Source: Micromonospora sp. HK10 (GTDB lineage Bacteria; Actinomycetota; Actinomycetes; Mycobacteriales; Micromonosporaceae). From it: DNA of 61,536 nt. A model generated the notes under the pieces. That model worked only from the letters and a program-made list of their open reading frames with translations, did no database searches and was not told where the DNA came from. The translations under genes were made by a program, and so were the position numbers. Shown here in pieces: positions 54,408 through 61,536 of the stretch. Location: contig NZ_KQ058826.1 of assembly GCF_000982955.1 (NCBI RefSeq), positions 22,501-84,036 of the forward strand. Direction: 5' to 3'. Within the stretch, counting starts at the first letter, position 1; each line of letters starts with the position of its first letter.

Positions 54408-55922
54408 GTGAGTGGAAATACGTTCCAATATTTGGAATCGCTTGACTCGATTCGAACAAATATCCGGGCACATGAATACGCCACGGAAGCCGAATCGTTG
54501 CAGGCGTTTGCCGACGTTCTCGCAACCCTCTCGCTCGGACGCAAGCTGGTAGTCCCCCAATCTTACGCACTCGACTCGCTATCCTTCCTCAAGATTGCGG
54601 ACGCATTGATCCGAGCCCAATCTGGCCCTTCTCGCAGGTCAGCAATCGATACGGAGTTTCCGATAGTATTGCATCTGCACGGGCATGCGAGCTACAAGGA
54701 AGCTGTCGTCTCCATGCTTCGACGCATGGACAGCAAGGGAAATACTTTTGTTAGCTCTCTACTCGACTACGACGACTTCCAGTTGAATAGCATGGAGGCG
54801 ACAGCCGCAGCCGGTCAGATTAGCGAGGGAGTCTTCCCCTCAAAGCTTATCGAACTCGCTCCCGAGACCATCAGGGAGCCGTTTCAGCGGGTGTGGACCC
54901 ATTTCTCCACGGCGCGCGTGGGCAGCCGCATGGTTACCAACGGGAACCATGATGGCGCTTTTGATGAGCTTAGTGTTACGGTTCCCGCATTGGCCGATCC
55001 TCAATCGAACGTGAGGCGTGTACTCGCCGCTGAGGGATTCGAAGATAGGGCGGACTTCTTAGCTCTTGCGGACGCGATCAAAAAACTTGTTGACGCCGGC
55101 GGCTCGCAAGCATTCAAGAGTAGAAGTCCCGTGCACAGCACCAAACCGTGGCCTAACGACATTTACGGGAGGTCTCCGCTCGAAATTGTTGGTGACGCCG
55201 ACAATCTGGAGATGGTTAAAGAATGTGTAGATACGCTTTACAATGCACGTGTTGCAGGGACGAGTGGGGCGTCGGGCAGTGCTTTTTCCACCAAGGTGCT
55301 TTTCGCTGGCCAAACCCTAGGCCGCGCCACGCTTGCTCAAGAAGTCGCTATTGCCTTCTACGAGGTCAAGCGCCGGGCCCGGCTGGGTTTCTCCCTAGAT
55401 TCTGATCTGCCTGCGGCTGAGGTTTCTGCGGCCAGCCTTCCGCCCACCTTCGACCTTGTCATAAAAGACGGCGGAGGAGCCACTCCGGAGGCAGTAAGCA
55501 GAACTTTGAACCAACTGCAGCAGAAGACGCAGGAAGCATTCGAGGTGCTTCTTGAGCTAAGGAAGACGAACGATTTTAGGAAGAGCGCCGGCCGGTTGCA
55601 GTTAGCGTTGCAACATGGGGACGCAAAATATCTTTCGCTGCTAGACGCGCATACGCGTCTCGTTGGAAATGCTTTGGCAGGACTTACGCCAGTGGAGTCG
55701 CATTCCGGATGGATCAGAGTTAACATTGCGATGAGCGCCGCGGCTGCTGGATCTGTCGCGGGAACCATCACGCATAACTGGCTTCTTTCCGCCGTCGTCG
55801 CCGCGCTGACAGCTGGAGCGACCGACATGTGGGAGGGACTGCGTCGCATCGACACGAAGGATCGAGTCGCCCGAGCGATGGCGCATGTTGTACAGGTTGT
55901 GACGGCGGAGGAAAAAAGTTGA
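54408..55922 (+). CDS. Unknown 504-aa protein with C-terminal membrane hairpin
   Basis: Started at GTG 54408, where the composition changes to a normal protein (SGNTFQYLESLDSIRTNIRA). I recognise no domain. It is largely helical, with a central beta-containing part (FPIVLHLHGHASYKEAVVSM). Residues 450-485 contain a hydrophobic hairpin (AMSAAAAGSVAGTITHNWLL then SAVVAALTAGAT). At least two leucines use TTA (55059-55061 and 55602-55604), and GC is well below the chromosome, so it was acquired by transfer. The stop overlaps the TTG start of the Nudix gene, so the two act together. Membrane effector or sensor are both possible; this is inference. Confidence 0.85.
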   Translation: MSGNTFQYLESLDSIRTNIRAHEYATEAESLQAFADVLATLSLGRKLVVPQSYALDSLSFLKIADALIRAQSGPSRRSAIDTEFPIVLHLHGHASYKEAVVSMLRRMDSKGNTFVSSLLDYDDFQLNSMEATAAAGQISEGVFPSKLIELAPETIREPFQRVWTHFSTARVGSRMVTNGNHDGAFDELSVTVPALADPQSNVRRVLAAEGFEDRADFLALADAIKKLVDAGGSQAFKSRSPVHSTKPWPNDIYGRSPLEIVGDADNLEMVKECVDTLYNARVAGTSGASGSAFSTKVLFAGQTLGRATLAQEVAIAFYEVKRRARLGFSLDSDLPAAEVSAASLPPTFDLVIKDGGGATPEAVSRTLNQLQQKTQEAFEVLLELRKTNDFRKSAGRLQLALQHGDAKYLSLLDAHTRLVGNALAGLTPVESHSGWIRVNIAMSAAAAGSVAGTITHNWLLSAVVAALTAGATDMWEGLRRIDTKDRVARAMAHVVQVVTAEEKS

Positions 55923-56470
55923 TAGAGCGAGTAAGGCCCGTGTTGAAGTATGCGAATCGTTATGTAGAGGTGTTTGATGACGAGGTCAGATTCCCAGATG
56001 GCTCCGAAGGCACCTATCTCCGCATAACGCATCCTGCTGCCGACGGTCAGGCCGTCGTCGTCCTGCCGATCAGGGAAGGACAGGTCGCACTTGTAAGAAC
56101 TTATAGGTATCCAATCGGTGAGTGGCAATGGGGATTGCCGCGTGGGTTCGGCCAAGGTGGAGATGTGCTCAAGACCGCCGAGACCGAACTGCGTCAGGAA
56201 CTTGGGGTTAGCGCGCGAGACTGGAGGAGACTTGGAAACGTCACCCCAGATTCAGGCATGCTTGCCGTTAATGTAGCTTTCTTCCTCGCAATAGTCGAGG
56301 ACAGTGAGTTGAATCCAGAGGATGTTGCAGAGGTACAGGAGGCGACCTGGCTTTCCACACACACGCTATTGCGGAAGATCGCCACCGGTGACATCACAGA
56401 CGGATTTACGCTGTCTGCCGTCGCCTTGGCACTCACACAGGGGCATTTGTCGCTCGAAAAAATTGACTAG
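55919..56470 (+). CDS. Nudix-fold protein with degenerate box
   Basis: A 183-aa protein starting at TTG 55919, which overlaps the upstream stop (TTGA) and has GGAGG about eight bases before. The fold is that of ADP-ribose pyrophosphatases (VVVLPIREGQVALVRTYRYP, GEWQWGLPRGFGQGG). The Nudix box reads GFGQGGDVLKTAETELRQEL: the canonical Glu is Asp, Arg is Thr, and the first of the paired Glu is Gln, with one residue deleted. Catalysis may be weak or lost, and the protein may bind a nucleotide ligand instead. Confidence 0.87.
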   Translation: MIERVRPVLKYANRYVEVFDDEVRFPDGSEGTYLRITHPAADGQAVVVLPIREGQVALVRTYRYPIGEWQWGLPRGFGQGGDVLKTAETELRQELGVSARDWRRLGNVTPDSGMLAVNVAFFLAIVEDSELNPEDVAEVQEATWLSTHTLLRKIATGDITDGFTLSAVALALTQGHLSLEKID

Positions 56471-56510
56471 GCGGAGGCGAGACTTCCTGTTAGCCGAATG
56501 GGTGCGGTCC

Positions 56511-56867
56511 CTAGGACGGCGGCGGGGAGTCAGCGTCCGGAGGGGCCTGCGGCGGACGCGACCAGGGCGGTGGCCCCATACCGTAGCGTTCTCCGACCCA
56601 TTCGAGGAAGCGCTGCACGAGCTGCCCGAACGACGGGGCCGGATCATCCGGTTCCCGCGCCCGAACCATGACGCGCCTACCACCCTTGATCCGACCGACC
56701 CGATCAGGGGTCAAGAGCACGACGAGACCGCAACCGGTCAACGCGACAGCAAGGCCGATCGCGGGCAGAACGGCCCTGGCCACGCTCGGCGAGCGAAAAA
56801 CTGCACCCAAGCCGCCGACGGCGAAGAACAAGCCCACGCACCCACCCACGACAAGCCGAATCGCCAC
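56511..56867 (-). CDS. Small membrane protein (downstream of pair)
   Basis: A 118-aa protein from the GTG at 56867, eight bases after the stop of the upstream gene. Two hydrophobic helices (LVVGGCVGLFFAVGGLGAVF and AVLPAIGLAVALTGCGLVVL) are followed by a basic, then proline-rich C-terminus. No family recognised. A longer frame to 57005 would overlap its neighbour. Confidence 0.6.
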   Translation of the reverse strand: MAIRLVVGGCVGLFFAVGGLGAVFRSPSVARAVLPAIGLAVALTGCGLVVLLTPDRVGRIKGGRRVMVRAREPDDPAPSFGQLVQRFLEWVGERYGMGPPPWSRPPQAPPDADSPPPS

Positions 56868-56874
56868 CGCCTGG

Positions 56875-57204
56875 TCAACGAACCGCGCGAACTGGACCGG
56901 AAAGGTGCATACGCGGGATCGATAACAGCGCCGTACCGATGGCGATCTCGGCGAAACCACCGAACACCAGGTAGGCACGCAGAAAGCCATCATCTTCGGG
57001 GCCACGCAGTCCCGCGACGATCGACGGCGGACCGGCAGCGATCAGCGCCATGCCGCGAGGCCTGACGAGCGCGATCTGCACCTTCTGCTCTCTGGGCACC
57101 GCCTGCTCGCTGGACACCGCGATAGCGACAAGCGCAGCCACGATGAACATGACATGGCCGCCCCACTCGCCGAGGGCGGACATGAGGATCAGCGGCGCTG
57201 CCAC
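56875..57204 (-). CDS. Small membrane protein (upstream of pair)
   Basis: A 109-aa protein. Three hydrophobic segments (GHVMFIVAALVAIAV, GMALIAAGPPSIVAGL, LVFGGFAEIAIGTALLSI) suggest an integral membrane protein. The start is 57204 or the Met at 57183. It forms a two-gene unit with the next gene and overlaps the end of the IS remnant by 16 bp. Confidence 0.6.
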   Translation of the reverse strand: MAAPLILMSALGEWGGHVMFIVAALVAIAVSSEQAVPREQKVQIALVRPRGMALIAAGPPSIVAGLRGPEDDGFLRAYLVFGGFAEIAIGTALLSIPRMHLSGPVRAVR

Positions 57205-57533
57205 CGCCAGTAGATCAGGGTGCCGTCCAGGATCGCGTACGCCAACCGGCGGATCCGTTCCATGGCGGTAGCCAGGTCGTCGGCGGCCGCCGCGAGCAGG
57301 GCTATCGCTTCCTGCACGTACCGCCAGGCGGCGGCGACGCCGATCTGAAAGCCGGCCGCGAGTCGGGTGTAGGTGTCGCCGTTACGCAGATGGGCCAGAG
57401 CCAGCAGCGCCTGCCGACCGGGTTCGAGGCGCCACCACCGGGATCGGCGCAGCTTGCGATGGCCGCGGAGGCGTTCGGCGAGGTGGTTCAGGGTGCGGCT
57501 GGACAACGGAATCGTGGCGGGGTAGGACAGCAT
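57189..57533 (-). pseudogene. Transposase N-terminal remnant (HTH_Tnp_4/DDE type)
   Basis: 114 residues that match the N-terminal helix-turn-helix part of IS5-type transposases (LSSRTLNHLAERLRGHRKLR; YTRLAAGFQIGVAAAWRYVQEA) up to AYAILDGTLI, the first part of the DDE domain. The catalytic domain that should follow is missing. No inverted repeats found. Confidence 0.85.
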
Positions 57534-58081
57534 GGCGAGGCTCCCGGTCGGGGCTTCGAGTCTTGGTCGACAGCTGTCCTACCTGGAGCCTCGCACCCAT
57601 CGATCACCGGACCTGCCACACTTACCCTGAGCTGCAAGATCAGTTGGAAAAGGCTCAGTATGGAGCCGGACGCCAACCTTCAGTAGCGGTGCTCAGCCCC
57701 AGGAAACGACTGCCGTCGACGTCAAGGCATGGGACTTGAACCCCGGACATCCGTCTCGCAAAGGCGGCTCACCGCGGCGGGCGATTCGCCGATCAGTGAC
57801 GGCGAGTGGCGTCGGCGTCGGCGCGCCCTTGCAGTCCTTCACCAGCCTTCGCTCGCTTACGAGCTCTGTGCACCCCGTCCGTACTTGTCCGTCGGCGGCT
57901 GCACGCTCGGAGCCTTGTCCATGGCAGGGCTCGTCAGCGTGCTGTTGTCCGGCGCGGTTTTATGTCAGCGTTACTGTCGACAGCCAGTCCGCCGGCGACC
58001 GAGGCTGACCCCCGCTGGGGGGAGCCGGATTTGGCTTATCAACGGCAGTGGTGTCCCGATATCGGGGCCTATCTTGATCCC
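57534..58081. other. 548 bp without a supported gene
   Basis: Lies between the IS remnant and the HTH-integrase fusion. At about 57731-57772 the minus strand resembles the 3' half of a tRNA (TTTGCGAGACGGATGTCC, then GGGGTTCAAGTCCC), but the T-stem is imperfect and there is no 5' half. Possibly another attachment relic. Otherwise nothing clear. Confidence 0.4.
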
Positions 58082-59105
58082 ATGGTGTCTCTTGAGGCGC
58101 GTCGTGCTGCCTTCGGACAATTCGTACGGCGTGCTCTCCAAGACGCCAAGGACCGGCGCATCACCATCAAAGAGATCGAACGGCGTACCGGCGTCGGCTC
58201 CACCACCTTGTACCGGTGGCGCGACGGCGACTGGACAGCCGACCCGCGGCCCAGCCAGGTCGACGCGTTCTGCGCCGGCCTCGACATCCCCACCGCCGCT
58301 GCCTACCGGGGCGCTCGGCTGGGGCGCCGACGGGAAAGGGCGCTGGAGGTGGCGCTGCGCCGCGGGCTGGTCGGCAGGAACGTGGCGAAGCTGATCGACG
58401 CACCATCAGGCCGGTCGCCGAAGATGACGTTCCTGACCGAGCAGGAAGCGATGAAGGTGCTCGCGGCGGCGGCCGGGCAGCGCAACGCGGCCCGCTGGTC
58501 GGTGGCGTTGGCGTTGGGGCTGCGGCAGGGTAAGGCGCTCGGCCTGCGGTGGTCGCACGTCGACCTGGACGCCGGTCACATGGAGATCCCGAAGCAGTTG
58601 CGGCGGCGGATCTACGAGCACGGCTGCGGCGGCACGTGCGGCGCAAGCGGGGGTGCCGACTGCCCGCAACGCTCGGGGGCGGCCTCCAGCTGGTGGAGCC
58701 AAAGGGCAAGAGCGAGCGGACGCTGCCGATCCCGGCACCGCTGGTGGCGAAGCTGCGCACCCACCACCGGCTCCAGCTGGCCGAACGCCCCGCCGCCGGC
58801 GAGTGGTGGCACGAGGGGGACTTCGTGTTCACCCAAAACGACGGCTGCCCGCTGGACCCGCGGCAGGACTACCAGGCTTTGCGGGACCTGCTCGACGCGG
58901 CCGAGGTGAAGCGGGTCAGGTTGCACGACGCGCGGCACATGGCGGCGACGCTGATGGTGGCGCAAGGGGGTGGACCTGCACGTGGTGAAGGACGTGCTCG
59001 GACACACGGACATCCGCACCACGCAGGGGTACGCGAAGGTGGTCAGTGACCTGACGAGGGAGGCTACGGACCGTATGGGCCGCCTGCTGCTCGGGGGGGG
59101 GCGTA
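58082..59105 (+). pseudogene. HTH-regulator/tyrosine-integrase fusion, frameshifted
   Basis: From ATG 58082 about 75 residues form a helix-turn-helix regulator (ITIKEIERRTGVGSTTLYRW). They run in frame into integrase (ALEVALRRGLVGRNVAKLID, then LTEQEAMKVLAAA) without the integrase N-terminus: a deletion joined two genes near 58310. The frame then shifts near 58670, continues as LVEPKGKSERTLPIPAPLV up to HDARHMAATLMVAQGG, and shifts again near 58968 into DLHVVKDVLGHTDIRTTQGY. Both shifts occur at G-runs, so they may be natural or sequencing errors. A third G-run at 59093-59101 probably hides the true stop. Confidence 0.85.
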
Positions 59106-59197
59106 GTACACCTGCTCGTACACTGTTGATGTTGAGCGCATGGGAAAGGGCCGCTGGCTCCCGGGATGTTTCCCGAGGCCAAGGGCCCTTTCCGTTG

Positions 59198-59242
59198 CCG
59201 AGCCGCCTGACGGAATCGAACCGTCGACCTACGCATTACGAG
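59198..59242. other. att site copy 3 (at tRNA-Thr)
   Basis: 45-bp core identical to copies at 52174 and 53668. It comprises the 3' 42 nt of tRNA-Thr plus three flanking bases. This copy is inside the intact tRNA and is the presumed attB-derived site. Confidence 0.94.
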
Positions 59243-59274
59243 TGCGTCGCTCTAGCCGACTGAGCTAAGGCGGC
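59201..59274 (-). tRNA. tRNA-Thr (CGT)
   Basis: A 74-nt cloverleaf on the minus strand. Acceptor GCCGCCT at the 5' end pairs with AGGCGGC at the 3' end; the D-arm contains GCTCAGTCGGCTAGAGC; the anticodon loop reads CTCGTAA with anticodon CGT; the T-arm contains GGTTCGATTCC. No encoded CCA. It serves as the integration target of the array to its left. Confidence 0.94.
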
Positions 59275-59408
59275 AACGATCGTCAAGTGTACGGCACACC
59301 GCGCCGGCCGCCGAACGGGATCCCCCGCCCGCCCGATCCGGACATCGAGGAAGGTTCGGTACGTTCGCCGGAGAGCGGTTCCGATTGGCCCCGACTACCC
59401 TGCGGCGG

Positions 59409-61145
59409 GTGAGCGACGATCACGTACCGGCGGAGCGGCCGATTCCCGAGGCACATGCCGGGGAGCGGGCCGGCCGGCGGCCGCGCAGCCTCGACCCGTT
59501 GGAGCTGGGCTTCACCCCGCGCAAGCCGGTGCCCTGGCTGGCGCCGCTGCTGCTGATCAGCACCGGCCTGCGGACGCTGCTGGCGATGCTGTTCGGGGCG
59601 TACCTGGACAAGCGGGAGCTGCAGAACGCGTTCGACGACGCCACCTCCCGGCAGGTCGGGCCGGACGGCGGGCTCTGGCTGGACTACGTGGCCGACCTGG
59701 GCGACGGCTTCGACGCCACCTACTCGGTGGCGTACCTGCTGGCGCAGCCGGAGCTGACCGTGGACGGCCACCGGCTGCCGCGGGCGCAGACTCTGGTGAT
59801 GGGGGGCGACCAGGTCTACCCGTCGGCCGCCTACGAGGCGTACGAGGACCGGTGCAAGGGGCCGTACCAGGCGGCGATGCCGCTGTCGCCGCCCGAGCGG
59901 CCGACGCTGTTCGCGGTGCCCGGCAACCACGACTGGTACGACGGCCTGACCGCCTTCCTGCGCCTGTTCGTCCGGTCCCGGGACCGGCACTTCGCGGGCT
60001 GGGGCACCGGGCAGTCCCGGTCGTACTTCGCGGTCGAGTTGCCCGCCGGCTGGTGGCTGCTCGGCCTCGACGACCAGTCCGGCTCGTACCTGGACGACCC
60101 GCAGCTCACCTACTTCGACGAGGTGGCCCGGAAGCTGACCCCGCGCGACAAGATCATTCTCGCGGTACCGGCGCCCACCTGGGTCAAGGCCGCGGATCAT
60201 CCGGCCGCGTACGACTCGATCGACTATTTCATCCGTACGATCATCGCCCCCACCGGCGCCCAGGTGCGGCTGCTGCTCTCCGGCGACCTGCACCACTACG
60301 CCCGGTACACCGGCCCGGAGCGGCAGCTGATCACCTGTGGGGGCGGCGGCGCCTACCTCTACCCGACACACCAGTTGCCGGAGCGGCTGGAGGTGCCGCC
60401 GCGCGACACGCTGTCCCGCCGGGCCAGCCGCACCCGGGAGTACGCCCTGGCGGCGCGCTACCCGGACAAGGCCCGCTCGCGCCGCTACGGCTGGGGGATC
60501 TTCGCCCGGTTGCCGTTCCGCAACCCCGGTTTCACCACCCTGCTGGGCACCCTGCACACGCTGCTGATGCTGGCCATGGCCGGAGTAGCGGCGGACCACG
60601 CCGGCACCACGGAGCAGCGGCTGTTCAGCGTCCCGTTGGTGATCATGCTGCTGGTGACCCTGCTCGGGGCGGCATTCTTCGCCAAGCCGCCCAGCGCCGG
60701 CGGCAAGCGGCACGCCCGGCACTGGATCCTCGGCGTGGGACACGGGTTGGCCCACGTGGCGCTGGCCGCCGCCGGCACCTGGCTCTGGCTGCGCCTGCCC
60801 TTCTACGACTGGCCGTGGCCGCTGCCGGCGGTCGCCGCGGCGGTGCTGTACGGGCCGGTGATCGGCCTGGTCGCCAGCCAGTTGGTGGCGCTGTACCTGC
60901 TGGTGGCCGGCGCGTTCGGGGTGAACGTCAACGAACTCTTCGCCGGCCAGGGCATCGAGGACTCGAAGGCGTTCCTGCGGCTGCGGATCGACCCGGACGG
61001 CACCCTGACCATCTACCCGATCGCGGTCGACAAGGTCGCCCACGCGTGGCAGCTCAACCCCGACCAGTCCCCCGAAGCCTCCTGGCTGACCCCCAGGACT
61101 CCCCTCCACCCCCGCCTAGCCGAACCCCCCATCACCCTCCGCTGA
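59409..61145 (+). CDS. Membrane-anchored metallophosphoesterase
   Basis: A 578-aa protein from the GTG at 59409. The N-terminal 50 residues include a membrane segment (WLAPLLLISTGLRTLLAMLF). The calcineurin-like motifs follow: LVMGGDQVYP, VPGNHDWYDG and SGDLHHYARY, which hold the two-metal site. Hydrophobic helices around residues 380-510 suggest several more membrane spans. A phosphodiesterase or phosphatase of unknown substrate, probably with its active site on one membrane face. Confidence 0.87.
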   Translation: MSDDHVPAERPIPEAHAGERAGRRPRSLDPLELGFTPRKPVPWLAPLLLISTGLRTLLAMLFGAYLDKRELQNAFDDATSRQVGPDGGLWLDYVADLGDGFDATYSVAYLLAQPELTVDGHRLPRAQTLVMGGDQVYPSAAYEAYEDRCKGPYQAAMPLSPPERPTLFAVPGNHDWYDGLTAFLRLFVRSRDRHFAGWGTGQSRSYFAVELPAGWWLLGLDDQSGSYLDDPQLTYFDEVARKLTPRDKIILAVPAPTWVKAADHPAAYDSIDYFIRTIIAPTGAQVRLLLSGDLHHYARYTGPERQLITCGGGGAYLYPTHQLPERLEVPPRDTLSRRASRTREYALAARYPDKARSRRYGWGIFARLPFRNPGFTTLLGTLHTLLMLAMAGVAADHAGTTEQRLFSVPLVIMLLVTLLGAAFFAKPPSAGGKRHARHWILGVGHGLAHVALAAAGTWLWLRLPFYDWPWPLPAVAAAVLYGPVIGLVASQLVALYLLVAGAFGVNVNELFAGQGIEDSKAFLRLRIDPDGTLTIYPIAVDKVAHAWQLNPDQSPEASWLTPRTPLHPRLAEPPITLR

Positions 61146-61158
61146 CGCCCCCAGCCGC

Positions 61159-61218
61159 GTTGATCAAGGAGTTTGCGTCAGGAGTCGCGCGATTTCCGAC
61201 CCAAACTCCTTGATCAAC
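61159..61218. terminator. Bidirectional hairpin between convergent genes
   Basis: Arms gttgatcaaggagttt (61159-61174) and its exact complement (61203-61218), 28-base loop. The right arm contains the stop codon of the PSP1 gene. It can terminate both convergent transcripts. The gatcaagg motif recurs in the hairpin at 23426. Confidence 0.75.
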
Positions 61219-61536
61219 CGGGCGGAGGCCGGGTGGAGGCCGTGCGGAGGCCGGGCGGAGGCCGGGTGGGGAACAGGTGGGGGGCGGGGTGGGGGCTGGG
61301 GGGCGTCAGGGGAACGGCGTCCAGGCGCACCGTCACCGCGTCCCTGGGGACGCTGTGACCGGCCACCCGGCCGTCCCCATCCGGAGTCGTGACGCGGGTG
61401 CCGACCGCTGGGGCGGACTCCTGGAATTTCTGATACAGCGGGTGCTCATACTTCAGGCAGCACATCAGCCGGCCGCAGGCGCCGGAGATGCGCAGCGGGT
61501 TGAGCGGCAGGTCCTGGTCCTTCGCCATCCGGATGG
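61214..61536 (-). CDS. PSP1 domain protein, C-terminal part (partial)
   Basis: The visible 107 codons end the gene; it enters from the right edge of the window. KDQDLPLNPLRISGACGRLMCCLKYEHPLY is the PSP1/RicT signature with its cysteines (GRLMCCL). In Bacillus the homologue acts with RicA and RicF in mRNA maturation and binds iron-sulfur clusters. The last 40 residues are Pro/Arg-rich. The start and N-terminal part lie outside the window, so the Met at 61528 is internal. Confidence 0.88.
   Translation of the reverse strand, partial: IRMAKDQDLPLNPLRISGACGRLMCCLKYEHPLYQKFQESAPAVGTRVTTPDGDGRVAGHSVPRDAVTVRLDAVPLTPPSPHPAPHLFPTRPPPGLRTASTRPPPG

Noticed and set aside
57189..57533. Complete insertion sequence
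   Set aside because: Only the transposase N-terminus is present and I found no terminal inverted repeats or target duplication.

Overview
The window reads as chromosomal DNA of a high-GC actinomycete, most likely Micromonospora or a close relative (Micromonosporaceae). Grounds: strongly GC-biased codon use, frequent GTG starts, a futalosine-pathway menaquinone gene (mqnD), an XPB-type helicase next to a helicase-associated protein, TIGR03089 and SCO6745 family proteins, and actinobacterial Ku/ligase/polymerase NHEJ genes. The assignment rests on recognising protein families, not on a database search.

Layout. 1-8.1 kb: degenerate repeats, mqnD, a cold-shock protein, a HAD phosphatase, the helicase-associated protein, a lipoprotein L,D-transpeptidase and XPB. 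8.1-14.1 kb: a lower-GC four-gene operon on the minus strand encoding a PIN-like nuclease, a HerA/FtsK-superfamily ATPase, a NurA-type nuclease and a DNA methyltransferase. It looks like a transferred anti-phage or restriction-type module and is the best candidate for an undescribed system. 14.6-15.8 kb: a short GntR / DivIVA-domain / small-protein group that resembles mobile-element remains. 15.8-29.4 kb: MerR and metallo-hydrolase pair with a textbook MerR promoter, an ECF sigma factor, a GNAT enzyme, an ESX-like trio, a 0.7 kb composite repeat tract, a secreted zinc protease, the NHEJ genes, an FKBP isomerase and an SCO6745-family protein.

29.6-35.2 kb: a large secreted polymorphic-toxin-like protein (thrombospondin type-3 repeats, hydrophobic pre-toxin segment, C-terminal PD-(D/E)xK nuclease) followed by a probable immunity gene. 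A displaced copy of part of the toxin lies 4.5 kb away, beyond a DHFR-like enzyme and a sigma factor/YCII pair. 35.2-51.6 kb: ordinary metabolic genes (HAD, quinone reductase, acyl-CoA synthetase, Nudix, MFS exporter, DJ-1 family), a heptose-activation and glycosyltransferase group (HldE, GT2, GT9), stress proteins (Hsp20, DUF2231, SRPBCC), metallo-hydrolase, GrpB and SMI1/KNR4-like genes.

52.1-59.3 kb: a tandem integration array at tRNA-Thr(CGT). The 3' part of the tRNA is repeated three times as a 45-bp identical core (52174, 53668, 59198). Each copy is preceded by the remains of a tyrosine integrase, showing successive insertion and decay of elements. The newest segment carries a low-GC two-gene cargo: a 504-aa unknown protein with a C-terminal membrane hairpin, translationally coupled to a Nudix protein with a degenerate catalytic box. 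The window ends with a membrane metallophosphoesterase and the C-terminal part of a PSP1-domain gene that runs off the right edge.
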